From positions 124,001 to 188,000 of the forward strand of contig JAFPVJ010000027.1 in assembly GCA_017400135.1 (NCBI GenBank): a stretch of 64,000 nucleotides of DNA, written 5' to 3'. Below are positions 50,384 to 59,015 of this stretch, piece by piece. The notes beneath the pieces are model-generated. The model was not told the origin of the DNA. It ran no database searches and worked only from the letters and a program-made list of their open reading frames with translations. The position numbers and the translations under genes are program-made. Positions within the stretch are counted from its first letter, which is position 1; every line of letters begins with the position of its first letter. Source of the DNA: Bacteroidales bacterium (GTDB taxonomy: Bacteria; Bacteroidota; Bacteroidia; Bacteroidales; UBA932).

Positions 50384-53207
50384 TATGTTGCGTTTGTTTC
50401 AGGTACTGTGCGGTAAAGGTGTCGCCCCGGGCGGCCAGGTCTTCCGGCGTGCCGGCGAAGACCACCTCGCCGCCGCGGTCTCCGGCGTCCGGACCCAGGT
50501 CGATGACCCAGTCCGCGGCGCGGATGACGTCCAGGTTATGCTCGACAACGACCAGCGAATGCCCCTTGTCCAGCAGGGCGTCGAAGGCCCGGAGAAGTTT
50601 CTCCACGTCGTGGAAATGCAGGCCCGTCGTGGGTTCGTCGAAGAGGAAGAGAATGCGTTCGTGGGCGCTCCGGCCGCTCTGTTCGCTCATCGACAGGAAA
50701 TAGGCAAGCTTGATGCGCTGGCTTTCGCCGCCGCTGAAGGTGCTGCTGCTCTGCCCGAGCTTGATGTAGCCCAGACCCACGTCCACGAGGGGCTGGAGTT
50801 TCCGGACGATGGATTGGGCGAGGTCTTCCTTCGACTGGGAGAAGAAGGCGATCGCTTCCTCGACGCTCAGGTTGAGGATGTCGTCCACGTTGAGGCCGTT
50901 GTAGCGGACCTCGAGGATGTCGGGGCGGAAACGTTTGCCGCCGCAGGCTTCGCAGACCATGGTCACGTCGGCCATGAACTGCATCGGAATGCGCACGAAA
51001 CCGTCGCCCTGGCATTCCGGGCAGCGCCCGCCTTCCTGGTTGAAGGAGAAGAAGGAGGGCGTGAAGCCGTTGATCCGGGCGTATTGCTGGTCGGCGAGGA
51101 GCTTGCGGATGTCGTCGTAGACCTTGAGATAGGTGACGGCGTTGGAGCGGGAGCTCTTGCCGATGGGATTCTGGTCCACGTATTCGATGCGGTCGATGCG
51201 GTCCAGGTTGCCCTCCAGGCCCTTGAAGATGCCTGGCAGGTCGCCGGTTTCGTTGATCCGACGGTTGAGAGCGGGGAAGAGGATGTCTCCCACCAGGGAG
51301 GACTTTCCGCTGCCACTGACGCCGGTCACGACGGTCAGCACGCCCAGCGGGAAGCGGACATCTATGTCCTTGAGATTGTGCTCCATCGCGCCCTTGATGG
51401 TGATGGAGTAGGTCCATTTGCGCTTTTCGCGCTGAAGGCGCGGCTTGCGCCCGGAAATGTACTGCAGGGTCAGCGAACGGGCGTAGGTTTCTTCGGGGAT
51501 GTCGTCCGTGCTGCGCCCCTGGAAGATGATCTCGCCACCGTGGATGCCCGCGAGAGGGCCCATGTCGATCAGGACGTCGGCCGCCCGGATGATTTCCTCG
51601 TCGTGCTCCACGACCACGACCGTGTTGCCGATGTCGCGCAGGCGCCGCAAGACGGCGATGAGGCGGTCGGTGTCGCGCGGGTGGAGGCCGATCGAGGGCT
51701 CGTCCAGGATGTACATCGAGCCGACCAGGGAGCTGCCGAGTGCCGTCACGAGGTTGATGCGCTGGCTTTCGCCGCCGGACAGGGTGTTACAGCTGCGGGA
51801 AAGCGTCAGGTAGCTCAGGCCCACGTCCCGGATGCATTGCAGGCGGAACACGATCTCCTTGACAGGCTCAGCGACGATCTCGCGCTCCGTGGGCGTCAGC
51901 TCGACCTTGTCGAAGAAGTCCAGGAGTTCGTCCACGTTCATCTCCAGCAGTTCGTGGATGGTCTTGCCGCCCACGCGGACGTACAGGGCCTCCTTCCGGA
52001 GCCGGCTGCCGCCGCATTCGTGGCAGACCGTGCGGCCGCTGAAGCGGCTGAGCATGTATTTGTACTGGATCTTGTAGCGGTTGGACTCGACCCACTTGAA
52101 GAATTCGTCGATACCGAAGAGCGTTTCTTCCTCCGTGGGGGCCGGCACGCCCTTCCAGATCATTTCCCGGACCTCCTTGGAAAGCTTGCACCAGGGTTCG
52201 AAGATAGGGATGCCGTAGCGCTCCGCGACTTCGACGAGATGGTCCTTGAACCAGCCCATCTTATCGCCGCGCCAGGGGGCGATGGCCCCGTCGTAGATGC
52301 TCTTGGTCTTGTCGGGAATGACCAGGTCTTCGCTGATGCCGATGATCTTGCCCAGGCCGCCGCAGACGGGACAGGCTCCGAGCGGGGAATTGAAACTGAA
52401 GAGGTATTCGTCGGGCTCGCGGAAGGTGATGTCGTCCAACTCGAAACGGTTGCAGAAAGCGCGTTTCTCTCCGTCCTTGATGACGTACAGGGAGCCCTGG
52501 CCCGTGCTGAACGCGTCGGCGATGGAGCCGAGCAGGCGGGTGCGCGTGTCGGCGTCGGGCGCCTTGCCTTCGAGGCGGAGCCGGTCCACGAGCAGGTACA
52601 GTTCCTGCGGCCAGTCTCCGCTCTCAGCGCGCTGCATCATTTCTTCGATGCGGATCACGCCGTCGCTGTAGAAACGCGAGTAGCCCTGCTCCTTGAGCGC
52701 GAGCATCAGTTCGACCTTGTCTTCCCGGGCGCCCCAGCCGATGTCGGCGAGGAGATAAATAATGTCGGGCGTCCCTTCCGTGATGAAGTCCATCACGTCC
52801 CGGGCGGAATGGCGCTTGACTTCCTGCCCGCTGACGGGGGAATACGTACGCCCGATGCGGGCGAAGATCAGCCGCAGCGAGTCAAAGATCTCCGTCGTGG
52901 TGGCGACGGTCGAGCGGGGGTTCTTGATATTGACCTTCTGCTCGATCGCGATAGCCGGCGGAATGCCTTCCAGGGACTCCACGTCCGGCTTGCTCATCCG
53001 GCCCAGGAACTGCCTCGCGTATGAGGACAAACTCTCGGCGAAACGGCGCTGCCCTTCGGCAAAGAGGGTGTCGAACGCCAGGGAGGATTTGCCCGATCCG
53101 GACACGCCCGTCACCACGACGAATTTGCCCCGCGGGATCTCCACCGTGATATTCTTGAGGTTGTTGACTTTCGCCCCTTTTATGAGTATGTTGCCGGCCT
53201 TGTCCAA
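50364..53207 (-). CDS. uvrA: Excinuclease ABC subunit A
   Basis: The 947-residue DNA damage recognition ATPase of nucleotide excision repair. It has two ABC modules with Walker A VTGVSGSGKSSLAFDTLFA (near residue 36) and VTGVSGSGKSSLVGDILFP (near residue 635), signature motifs LSGGESQRI and FSGGESQRI, and zinc fingers with CPVCGGLG, CHECGGSR, CPECQGDG and CEACGGKRF. Length and order are normal. The first usable codon is TTG at 53207 (MDKAGNILIKG); no in-frame ATG lies close by. It shares a dyad with the uvrD-like gene near its start. Confidence 0.97.
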   Translation of the reverse strand: MDKAGNILIKGAKVNNLKNITVEIPRGKFVVVTGVSGSGKSSLAFDTLFAEGQRRFAESLSSYARQFLGRMSKPDVESLEGIPPAIAIEQKVNIKNPRSTVATTTEIFDSLRLIFARIGRTYSPVSGQEVKRHSARDVMDFITEGTPDIIYLLADIGWGAREDKVELMLALKEQGYSRFYSDGVIRIEEMMQRAESGDWPQELYLLVDRLRLEGKAPDADTRTRLLGSIADAFSTGQGSLYVIKDGEKRAFCNRFELDDITFREPDEYLFSFNSPLGACPVCGGLGKIIGISEDLVIPDKTKSIYDGAIAPWRGDKMGWFKDHLVEVAERYGIPIFEPWCKLSKEVREMIWKGVPAPTEEETLFGIDEFFKWVESNRYKIQYKYMLSRFSGRTVCHECGGSRLRKEALYVRVGGKTIHELLEMNVDELLDFFDKVELTPTEREIVAEPVKEIVFRLQCIRDVGLSYLTLSRSCNTLSGGESQRINLVTALGSSLVGSMYILDEPSIGLHPRDTDRLIAVLRRLRDIGNTVVVVEHDEEIIRAADVLIDMGPLAGIHGGEIIFQGRSTDDIPEETYARSLTLQYISGRKPRLQREKRKWTYSITIKGAMEHNLKDIDVRFPLGVLTVVTGVSGSGKSSLVGDILFPALNRRINETGDLPGIFKGLEGNLDRIDRIEYVDQNPIGKSSRSNAVTYLKVYDDIRKLLADQQYARINGFTPSFFSFNQEGGRCPECQGDGFVRIPMQFMADVTMVCEACGGKRFRPDILEVRYNGLNVDDILNLSVEEAIAFFSQSKEDLAQSIVRKLQPLVDVGLGYIKLGQSSSTFSGGESQRIKLAYFLSMSEQSGRSAHERILFLFDEPTTGLHFHDVEKLLRAFDALLDKGHSLVVVEHNLDVIRAADWVIDLGPDAGDRGGEVVFAGTPEDLAARGDTFTAQYLKQTQHNGIPSR

Positions 53208-53215
53208 AATAGTCG

Positions 53216-53231
53216 ATATTCGTGCGAATAT
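53216..53231. promoter_or_regulatory. Dyad at the uvrA promoter
   Basis: ATATTCG (53216-53222), 2 nt, CGAATAT (53225-53231): a perfect 16-bp inverted repeat that overlaps a -7-like TATATTCG on the minus strand, 9 bp before the uvrA start. It is a candidate repressor site; a similar dyad lies at the helicase gene start. Confidence 0.45.
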
Positions 53232-53247
53232 ACGAATAATTTGGCAA

Positions 53248-54336
53248 TTATGGACCGGGGAGGACGTCTTCGTCGGGACTTCCAGTCCCGGGGCGCGTAA
53301 GAGTCAGGTCAAATACATAGCGGCGGTTGCGTCCGATTCCCTCCGTTCCGCCGGACTCGTAACGGCCCCGGTTGACGGGAATGGGGTAGTAGCAGGGCTG
53401 GCCGTCCAGCGTCCCTTCGACGACCAGGCGCGTATAGGGAGAGGCGAAGGATTCTTCCTCCGCTTCGTCGGGATAGCAGTAGAGGACGGCGGATCCGTAG
53501 CTGGTCCCGCTGCCGTCCGTTTTTCCGTTCCCCAGGTACTTGTAGACCATCCCGGAGTAGGCAAGGCGGCCCAGGTCCGTCTCGGAAAGGCCACCGTTGT
53601 TGAGGGTCTCGGAAGGGAGAAATCCTTCCGTCCGGAGCACTTCGGCTCGGTTGCCGACGCCGGTCAGATAGACCTTTACATTCTGCAGGCTTTGCCCTTC
53701 CATCCTGCATCTCAGGGAGTGGATCTCGACCGTGGACATCATCGGCTCCAGGGTGATGCTACAGCCCTGGCCCGGACCGGCCGTGAAAGCGGTCTCGCCG
53801 CTCATCACGGGCCAGGAAGGGTGGTCGTCGGTGAAGCAGACGACGGCACGGCGCAGGTCTTCATAATTGTGTATGGTGGTGACGAAATCGTCCGGAAAAG
53901 CGTGGTTGGCGACGGCCACGAGGACCTTTTCGCCGCTGGCGGAACTGACGGTCACGGCCTCCGGCGTATAGGCGTAGCTTCGCGTATAGGCGTCCAGGGT
54001 GCCGATTCCGTCATCGTCAAAGACGAAGAGGTCCAGCCGCCGGATCAGGTGCCAGTCGCCGGCACGGGTTGCCGCTGGTTCAGGTTCGCCGGGGCTGACA
54101 GGCGGGCGTATGTGGATCGTGACCGGGATGTCGGTCAAAGGGACATCCCGGCCGCCTTCCTGCGGGATCGTAACCGCGGCGGCCGGGGCATCCGGGGAAA
54201 CGGACCTGTCGGACGAACAGGAAACAATACTGCAAAGGCCGGCTGAGATAGCAGGTGTGAAGGTGATGATTATCAAGGCCAGAGTGACCCCGGGCGAACG
54301 CCCGAAAGAGAGCAAGTTTATCCGACCTTTTTTCAT
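53248..54336 (-). CDS. FimB/Mfa2-type fimbrial anchor lipoprotein
   Basis: A 362-residue protein with a long hydrophobic signal ending SIVSC (lipobox). The mature region has two beta-sandwich-like parts and MSGETAFTAGPGQGCSITLEPMMSTVEIHSLRC (about residues 165-198 in pieces), a pattern typical of the FimB/Mfa2 and related fimbrillin-type proteins of Bacteroidales. These anchor or build type-V fimbriae. No major fimbrillin or accessory tip genes lie within this window next to it, so it appears as an orphan. It has its own -7 box; uvrA starts 40 bp downstream. Confidence 0.7.
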   Translation of the reverse strand: MKKGRINLLSFGRSPGVTLALIIITFTPAISAGLCSIVSCSSDRSVSPDAPAAAVTIPQEGGRDVPLTDIPVTIHIRPPVSPGEPEPAATRAGDWHLIRRLDLFVFDDDGIGTLDAYTRSYAYTPEAVTVSSASGEKVLVAVANHAFPDDFVTTIHNYEDLRRAVVCFTDDHPSWPVMSGETAFTAGPGQGCSITLEPMMSTVEIHSLRCRMEGQSLQNVKVYLTGVGNRAEVLRTEGFLPSETLNNGGLSETDLGRLAYSGMVYKYLGNGKTDGSGTSYGSAVLYCYPDEAEEESFASPYTRLVVEGTLDGQPCYYPIPVNRGRYESGGTEGIGRNRRYVFDLTLTRPGTGSPDEDVLPGP

Positions 54337-54361
54337 AGTCCGTCCGGTTTGAAGTCCGGCT

Positions 54362-54369
54362 CAAAGATA
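54362..54369 (-). promoter_or_regulatory. -7 box of the fimbrial anchor gene
   Basis: TATCTTTG on the minus strand, 25 bp before the start codon. No -33 TTTG at the correct spacing. Confidence 0.4.
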
Positions 54370-54441
54370 GACCGCCCCAGCCGAAAATAAACGCCTTCGA
54401 AAAAAACAAAATCAAGATTTTTATCTTTTTTATCCCGCCAC

Positions 54442-54470
54442 AAAAAAACCGCCCCGATTTCTCGGAGCGG
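54442..54470 (-). terminator. Terminator of the nqr operon
   Basis: A 9-bp stem with one mismatch (54449-54457 with 54462-54470) and loop TTTC, followed on the minus strand by T7 (54442-54448), 21 bp after nqrF. Confidence 0.8.
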
Positions 54471-54491
54471 CCTTTCCGTTTGTGGCGTTTC

Positions 54492-55766
54492 TTAGGCGCC
54501 GAAGTTGTCGTAGAGGATGCTGGCGGGATCGACGCCGAGGGAGTCGAGCAATTCGTTCACGCACTTGGTCATCATGGGCGGGCCGCACATGAAGTACTTG
54601 ATGTCCTCCGGGGCCTCGTGGTCCTTGAGGTAGGTCTCGTACATCACGTTGTGGACGAAGCCCGGGGTATACGGCACGCCGGCTGCGTCTGCCGCCGGGT
54701 CCGGACGGTCGAGGGCCAGGTGGAACTTGAAGTTCGGGAACTCCTTCTCGATCTCCGCGAAATCCTCGAGGTAGAAGGCCTCCACCAGGGCGCGGGCACC
54801 ATAGAAGAAGTGCACCTTGCGGCCGGTGTGGAGGGTCTTGAAGAGCTGCATGATGTGGCTGCGGAGCGGAGCCATGCCGGCGCCGCCGCCCACGAAGATG
54901 TACTCCATGTCCTCGGGATCGTCCTTCGGCAGCAGGAACTCGCCGTAAGGGCCGCTGATCATCACCTTGTCGCCCGGCTTGCGGGAGAAGACATAGGTGG
55001 AAGCGATGCCCGGAGGCACGCCGGGGACGAACTTGAAGACGCCTTTCGGCTGCGTACGGTCGAACGGAGGCGTCGCGATACGCACGTTGAGCTTGATGAT
55101 GCCCTTCTCGCCGGGATACGAAGCCATCGAATAGGCGCGGATCGTCGGGACGGTGTTCTTGAACTTGAGTCCGGTGATGCCATACTTGTCCCAGTCGCCC
55201 TTGTAGATGTCGGCCACGCCCATGTCGGAGAAGTCGGCCTCGTACTCGGGGATGTCGATCTGGATGTATTCGCCGCTCTTGAACTCGAGTTCTTCGCCCT
55301 CGGGCAGCTTGACGGTGAACTCCTTGATGAAGGTTGCCACGTTCTCGTTGGAGATGACCTCGCACTCGAGTTTCTTGACGCTCAGCGCGGATTCCGCGAC
55401 CTGGATCTTCAGGTTGTCCTTGACCTTGACCTGGCAGCCGAGACGCCAGTTGTCCTTGATCTGCTTCTTGTTGAAGAAACCGGTCTCGGTCGGCAGGATG
55501 GTGCCGCCGCCTTCGAGGACCTGGACCTTGCACTGACCGCAGTTGGCCTTGCCGCCGCAGGCGGAAGGCAGGAAGATCTGTTGCTCGGCCAGGGTGTTCA
55601 TCAGATTGCCGCCGGGCGTGACCGCGAGGGTCTTCTTGCCGTCGTTGATGTCGATCTGGACCGTGCCCGAAGGGGTCAGCTTGGCCTTGATGAAAAGGAG
55701 GATCGCCACCAGGACCAGGATCACGAGGACCATGATGGCCATTGCAGAAAGTATCGTACTGTTCAT
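54492..55766 (-). CDS. nqrF: Na+-translocating NADH:quinone reductase subunit F
   Basis: The 424-residue NADH-oxidising subunit. It has an N-terminal membrane span (about residues 5-25), a 2Fe-2S ferredoxin domain (PSACGGKANCGQCKV near residue 68, final Cys in NWRLGCQV), the FAD site RAYSMASYPG (near residue 210) and the NADH site FVGGGAGMAPLRS (near residue 285). The frame opens further upstream, but the ATG at 55766 with an AAGGAGG ribosome-binding site (55774-55780) gives the family start. Last gene of nqrABCDEF. Confidence 0.96.
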   Translation of the reverse strand: MNSTILSAMAIMVLVILVLVAILLFIKAKLTPSGTVQIDINDGKKTLAVTPGGNLMNTLAEQQIFLPSACGGKANCGQCKVQVLEGGGTILPTETGFFNKKQIKDNWRLGCQVKVKDNLKIQVAESALSVKKLECEVISNENVATFIKEFTVKLPEGEELEFKSGEYIQIDIPEYEADFSDMGVADIYKGDWDKYGITGLKFKNTVPTIRAYSMASYPGEKGIIKLNVRIATPPFDRTQPKGVFKFVPGVPPGIASTYVFSRKPGDKVMISGPYGEFLLPKDDPEDMEYIFVGGGAGMAPLRSHIMQLFKTLHTGRKVHFFYGARALVEAFYLEDFAEIEKEFPNFKFHLALDRPDPAADAAGVPYTPGFVHNVMYETYLKDHEAPEDIKYFMCGPPMMTKCVNELLDSLGVDPASILYDNFGA

Positions 55767-55783
55767 AATCTTACCTCCTTTCT

Positions 55784-56398
55784 TTACAGTGAAATACCCA
55801 TGAAGGCCATGAAGGCGATGCCCATCAGGCCGACGGTGATGAAGGTGATGCCGATGCCCTTGAGGGCCGCAGGCACGTTGCTGTAGGCCAGTTTCTCGCG
55901 GATGGCCGCCAGGGCCACGATGGCCAGATACCAACCCACGCCGGAACCAAGCGCATAGACGACGGCTTCGCCCGCATTGGCGAATTCACGCTGCTGCATG
56001 AAGAGCGAGCCGCCGAGGATGGCGCAGTTGACGGCGATCAGCGGAAGGAAGATACCGAGCGAAGAGTAGAGGGAGGGGAGGAATTTCTCCACGACCATCT
56101 CCACGACCTGCACGATGGCCGCGATGACCGCGATGAAGAGGATAAAGCTCAGGAAGCTCAGGTCCACGTTCTCAAACCTGGGACCGAGCCAGCTCAGCGC
56201 GCCGGGCTGGAGGACGAACTTGTTGAGCCAGTAGTTGACGGGCAGCGTGATCAGGAGCACGCAGATGACCGCGATGCCCAGGCCGTTGGCCGTCTTGACA
56301 TTTTTGGATACCGCCAGGTACGAACACATACCGAGGAAGTATGCAAAAATCATATTGTCAACGAAGATTGACTTTACGAATAAGCTTAAATATTCCAT
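55784..56398 (-). CDS. nqrE: Na+-NQR subunit E
   Basis: A 204-residue integral membrane protein with six predicted spans; it begins [33 protein letters not shown] and contains [16 protein letters not shown]. NqrE and NqrD form a symmetric pair in the membrane that binds an Fe centre and takes part in Na+ translocation. Length is standard; nqrD ends 17 bp upstream and nqrF starts 17 bp downstream. Confidence 0.96.
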   Translation of the reverse strand: MEYLSLFVKSIFVDNMIFAYFLGMCSYLAVSKNVKTANGLGIAVICVLLITLPVNYWLNKFVLQPGALSWLGPRFENVDLSFLSFILFIAVIAAIVQVVEMVVEKFLPSLYSSLGIFLPLIAVNCAILGGSLFMQQREFANAGEAVVYALGSGVGWYLAIVALAAIREKLAYSNVPAALKGIGITFITVGLMGIAFMAFMGISL

Positions 56399-56415
56399 AA
56401 TCGATACGTGTCAGT

Positions 56416-57024
56416 TTATTTTTCCTGGAGGTCTTTCTGGATGGAACGCTGGACCCAGATGATGCAGCCGATCAGAATCAGCGCCATCGGGGGCAGGATC
56501 ATCAGACCGTTGTTCACATAGCCGAGCTTCGAAAGGACCGGGATTCCGAAAAGGGTGCCCGAGCCCAGCAGCTCGCGGAAGAAGGCGACGATGATGAGGA
56601 TCAGTCCGTAGCCCACGCCGTTGGCGAGACCGTCCAGCAGCGAAGGGATGGGCTTGTTGCCGAGGGCGAAAGCCTCGATGCGACCCATCACGATGCAGTT
56701 GGTGATGATCAGGCCGATGTAGACCGACAGTTGCTTGTCGATCGGGTAGGTGGCTTCGAAGGACTTGAGGAACTGGTCCACCAGGATCACCATCAGCGCG
56801 ACGACGACGAGCTGGATGATGATGCGGACCCGGTTCGGAATGGTTTTCCGGAGCAGGGAGCAGATCAGGCTGGAGAGTCCCGTCACGATCGTGACAGAGA
56901 GCGCCATCACGAGGGCGCCCTTCATCTCGACGGTAACCGCGAGGGAAGAGCAGATGCCGAGGATCAGGACAGTGATAGGATTGCCCTTGAAGATCGGATT
57001 CAAAATGGTTTCTTTCAGTTTCAT
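56416..57024 (-). CDS. nqrD: Na+-NQR subunit D
   Basis: A 202-residue, six-span membrane protein starting KLKETILNPIFKGNPITVLILGICSSLAVT and containing GLIITNCIVMGRIEAFAL, the conserved segment with a cysteine for the intramembrane iron centre. It is paralogous to NqrE. An AAGGAGGA ribosome-binding site (57031-57038) precedes the ATG by 6 nt. Confidence 0.96.
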   Translation of the reverse strand: MKLKETILNPIFKGNPITVLILGICSSLAVTVEMKGALVMALSVTIVTGLSSLICSLLRKTIPNRVRIIIQLVVVALMVILVDQFLKSFEATYPIDKQLSVYIGLIITNCIVMGRIEAFALGNKPIPSLLDGLANGVGYGLILIIVAFFRELLGSGTLFGIPVLSKLGYVNNGLMILPPMALILIGCIIWVQRSIQKDLQEK

Positions 57025-57036
57025 AACGGATCCTCC

Positions 57037-57852
57037 TTATTCTGCGGTTGTTTCAGCGTTTTCTTCAGCAGCCTCAGCCTCGGCTTCTGCGGCGAGCGCA
57101 GCCTCCTCGGCGGCCTTGGCCTGGACCTTGCCCTGGAGGTAGCCCTTGTAGGCTTCCAGCCAGTTGACGATGGCTTCGTTCAGGCCCTTGGAAGTCATCG
57201 TGGCGCCGGTGATGGCGTCGATGGCATTCTCCTTGCCTGCGGGCGCGCCACCCTTGACGATGTCGAAAGGCTTGGCGTCTGCGAAGTCGACGGACTTGCC
57301 CTGGAACTGGGCACGGAAGGCGGGATCGTCCTTGATCTTGCCGCCCAGGCCGGGCGTTTCGCTCTCGTGGTCGAAGTAAGCGCCCACGAGTTTGTCAAGG
57401 TTCTCGTCGAAGGAAAGGTAACCCCAGACGGGGCCCCACAGTCCGGCGCCGTACACCGGAATGACGGTGACGCCGTTGCTGAAGGTATAGACGGGGACTT
57501 TGAACTCCTTGCCGCCCTTGATGCTGCGGTTCTGGACCTTGAGCTCGGAGGGGGTATAGATGACGGCCTTGTCCTTGTCGAGGGTGCCGACCGTCTCGCC
57601 CTGGGCGTTGACGAGGGAAGCCTCGGCGAGGTTCTCCTTATAGAAATCGAGGGTAGCCGCGTTGCCGACCTCCTGCCAGTGCGCCTTCTGGTCGAAACCG
57701 GCGGCGGTCAGGATCTGGCTGATGGTCTCGGCCTTCTCGTTGGCGTCCTGCTTGGGCTTGAGCCACTGGGACACGAAGGCGAGGATCGCAGCCACGAGCA
57801 CACAGACCAGGGTCGTGTAGATGACAGTGTAGATGTTGCTGTTGGTATTCAT
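57037..57852 (-). CDS. nqrC: Na+-NQR subunit C
   Basis: A 271-residue FMN-binding subunit with one N-terminal membrane span (IYTTLVCVLVAAILAFVSQWL). The covalent FMN attachment motif is DAITGATMTSKGL (Thr near residue 218). VWGYLSFDENLDKLVGAYFDHESETPGLG is the conserved central region. The C-terminus carries an extra Ala/Glu-rich tail of about 33 residues that is not part of the usual NqrC fold. It starts 12 bp after nqrB. Confidence 0.95.
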   Translation of the reverse strand: MNTNSNIYTVIYTTLVCVLVAAILAFVSQWLKPKQDANEKAETISQILTAAGFDQKAHWQEVGNAATLDFYKENLAEASLVNAQGETVGTLDKDKAVIYTPSELKVQNRSIKGGKEFKVPVYTFSNGVTVIPVYGAGLWGPVWGYLSFDENLDKLVGAYFDHESETPGLGGKIKDDPAFRAQFQGKSVDFADAKPFDIVKGGAPAGKENAIDAITGATMTSKGLNEAIVNWLEAYKGYLQGKVQAKAAEEAALAAEAEAEAAEENAETTAE

Positions 57853-57864
57853 GACTTGCGATGG

Positions 57865-59010
57865 TTAAGCGGTTCTGATTTTCTTGGCCTTCCGGGCGGT
57901 ATGGCGGTTCACCACGACCCAGTCGATGAGCGGGGCGAAGGTGTTGCCAAGCAGGATGGCGAGCATCATGCCTTCGGCGTAGCCCGGGTTGAAGAGGCGC
58001 ACGAGGATGCAGATGGCGCCGATCAGGAATCCGTAGATCCACTTGCCGCACTCGGTCTGGGCCGAAGTGACGGGATCGGTGGCCATGAAGACGGCGCCGA
58101 AAGCGAAGCCGCCCAGCACGAGCTGGGTGTATGCCGGGACGTCGGTGGCGCCGCAGACGTTGCCGAGCCAGCCGACCAACAGGGCGCCGGCCACGGTGGA
58201 GACCATGATCTTCCAGCTGGCGACTCCTGTCCAGAGAAGCAGGATGGCGCCGAGGAGGATGGCGACGACCGAAGTCTCACCGACCGAGCCGGGCACGGTG
58301 CCGACGAAGAAGTCCCAGAAGGACGTGCCGTACTGGGCGCCGGCGCCGGTCAGGGCGTCCATGCCGTCTCCGATGAAGGAGAGGGGAGTGGCGCCGGTTG
58401 CGCCGTCGAGCAACGTCTCACCCTTCCTGAGGGCGATCCAGCTGCCGGAGCCGGACATGTGGTCGGGATAGGAGAAGAACAGGAACGCGCGGGTCAGCAG
58501 GGCGGGGTTCCAGATGTTCATGCCGGTGCCGCCGAAGACCTCCTTGCCGAAGAGCACGGCGAAGGCCACCGCGACGGCGAGCATCCATAGGGGGACGTCG
58601 ACCGGAACGATGAGCGGGATCAGCATACCGGACATCAGGTAGCCTTCGTTGACTTCCTCGCCGCGGATCTGCGCCGAGGCAAACTCGATGAGCAGGCCCA
58701 CGCCGTACGCGATGACGTAGAGCGGCAAGACCTTCAGGAAACCGAACCAGAAGTTGCCCAGGATGTCGAGCGGAGCGCCGGCTCCCTGGACGGCGAGGGC
58801 GTGCTGGTAACCTACGTTCCACATGCCGAACAGGGCGGCCGGGATGACGGAGATCACCGCGATGATCATGATGCGCTTGAGGTCGATGGAGTCCCGGACG
58901 TGCGCGCCCTTGAGGGAGACGGTGCCGGGGACCTTCAGGAATGTCTCGAAAGCGTCGACCGTAGAGTGCAGGAAATAGAGCTTTCCTCCTTTTTCGAAAA
59001 TCTTGTTCAT
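57865..59010 (-). CDS. nqrB: Na+-NQR subunit B
   Basis: The 381-residue membrane subunit with about ten spans carries covalent FMN at the threonine in LLDGATGATPLSFIG (near residue 205), plus riboflavin and the Na+ pathway. It includes FGKEVFGGTGMNIWNPALLTRAF and MATDPVTSAQTECGKW, both conserved. The ATG at 59010 lies 5 bp after nqrA; there is no strong ribosome-binding site, which suggests coupling to nqrA translation. Confidence 0.96.
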   Translation of the reverse strand: MNKIFEKGGKLYFLHSTVDAFETFLKVPGTVSLKGAHVRDSIDLKRIMIIAVISVIPAALFGMWNVGYQHALAVQGAGAPLDILGNFWFGFLKVLPLYVIAYGVGLLIEFASAQIRGEEVNEGYLMSGMLIPLIVPVDVPLWMLAVAVAFAVLFGKEVFGGTGMNIWNPALLTRAFLFFSYPDHMSGSGSWIALRKGETLLDGATGATPLSFIGDGMDALTGAGAQYGTSFWDFFVGTVPGSVGETSVVAILLGAILLLWTGVASWKIMVSTVAGALLVGWLGNVCGATDVPAYTQLVLGGFAFGAVFMATDPVTSAQTECGKWIYGFLIGAICILVRLFNPGYAEGMMLAILLGNTFAPLIDWVVVNRHTARKAKKIRTA

Positions 59011-59015
59011 AACGC

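Noticed and set aside
50112-53024. A 970-codon open frame on the plus strand
   Set aside because: Antisense to uvrA, whose motifs are complete.
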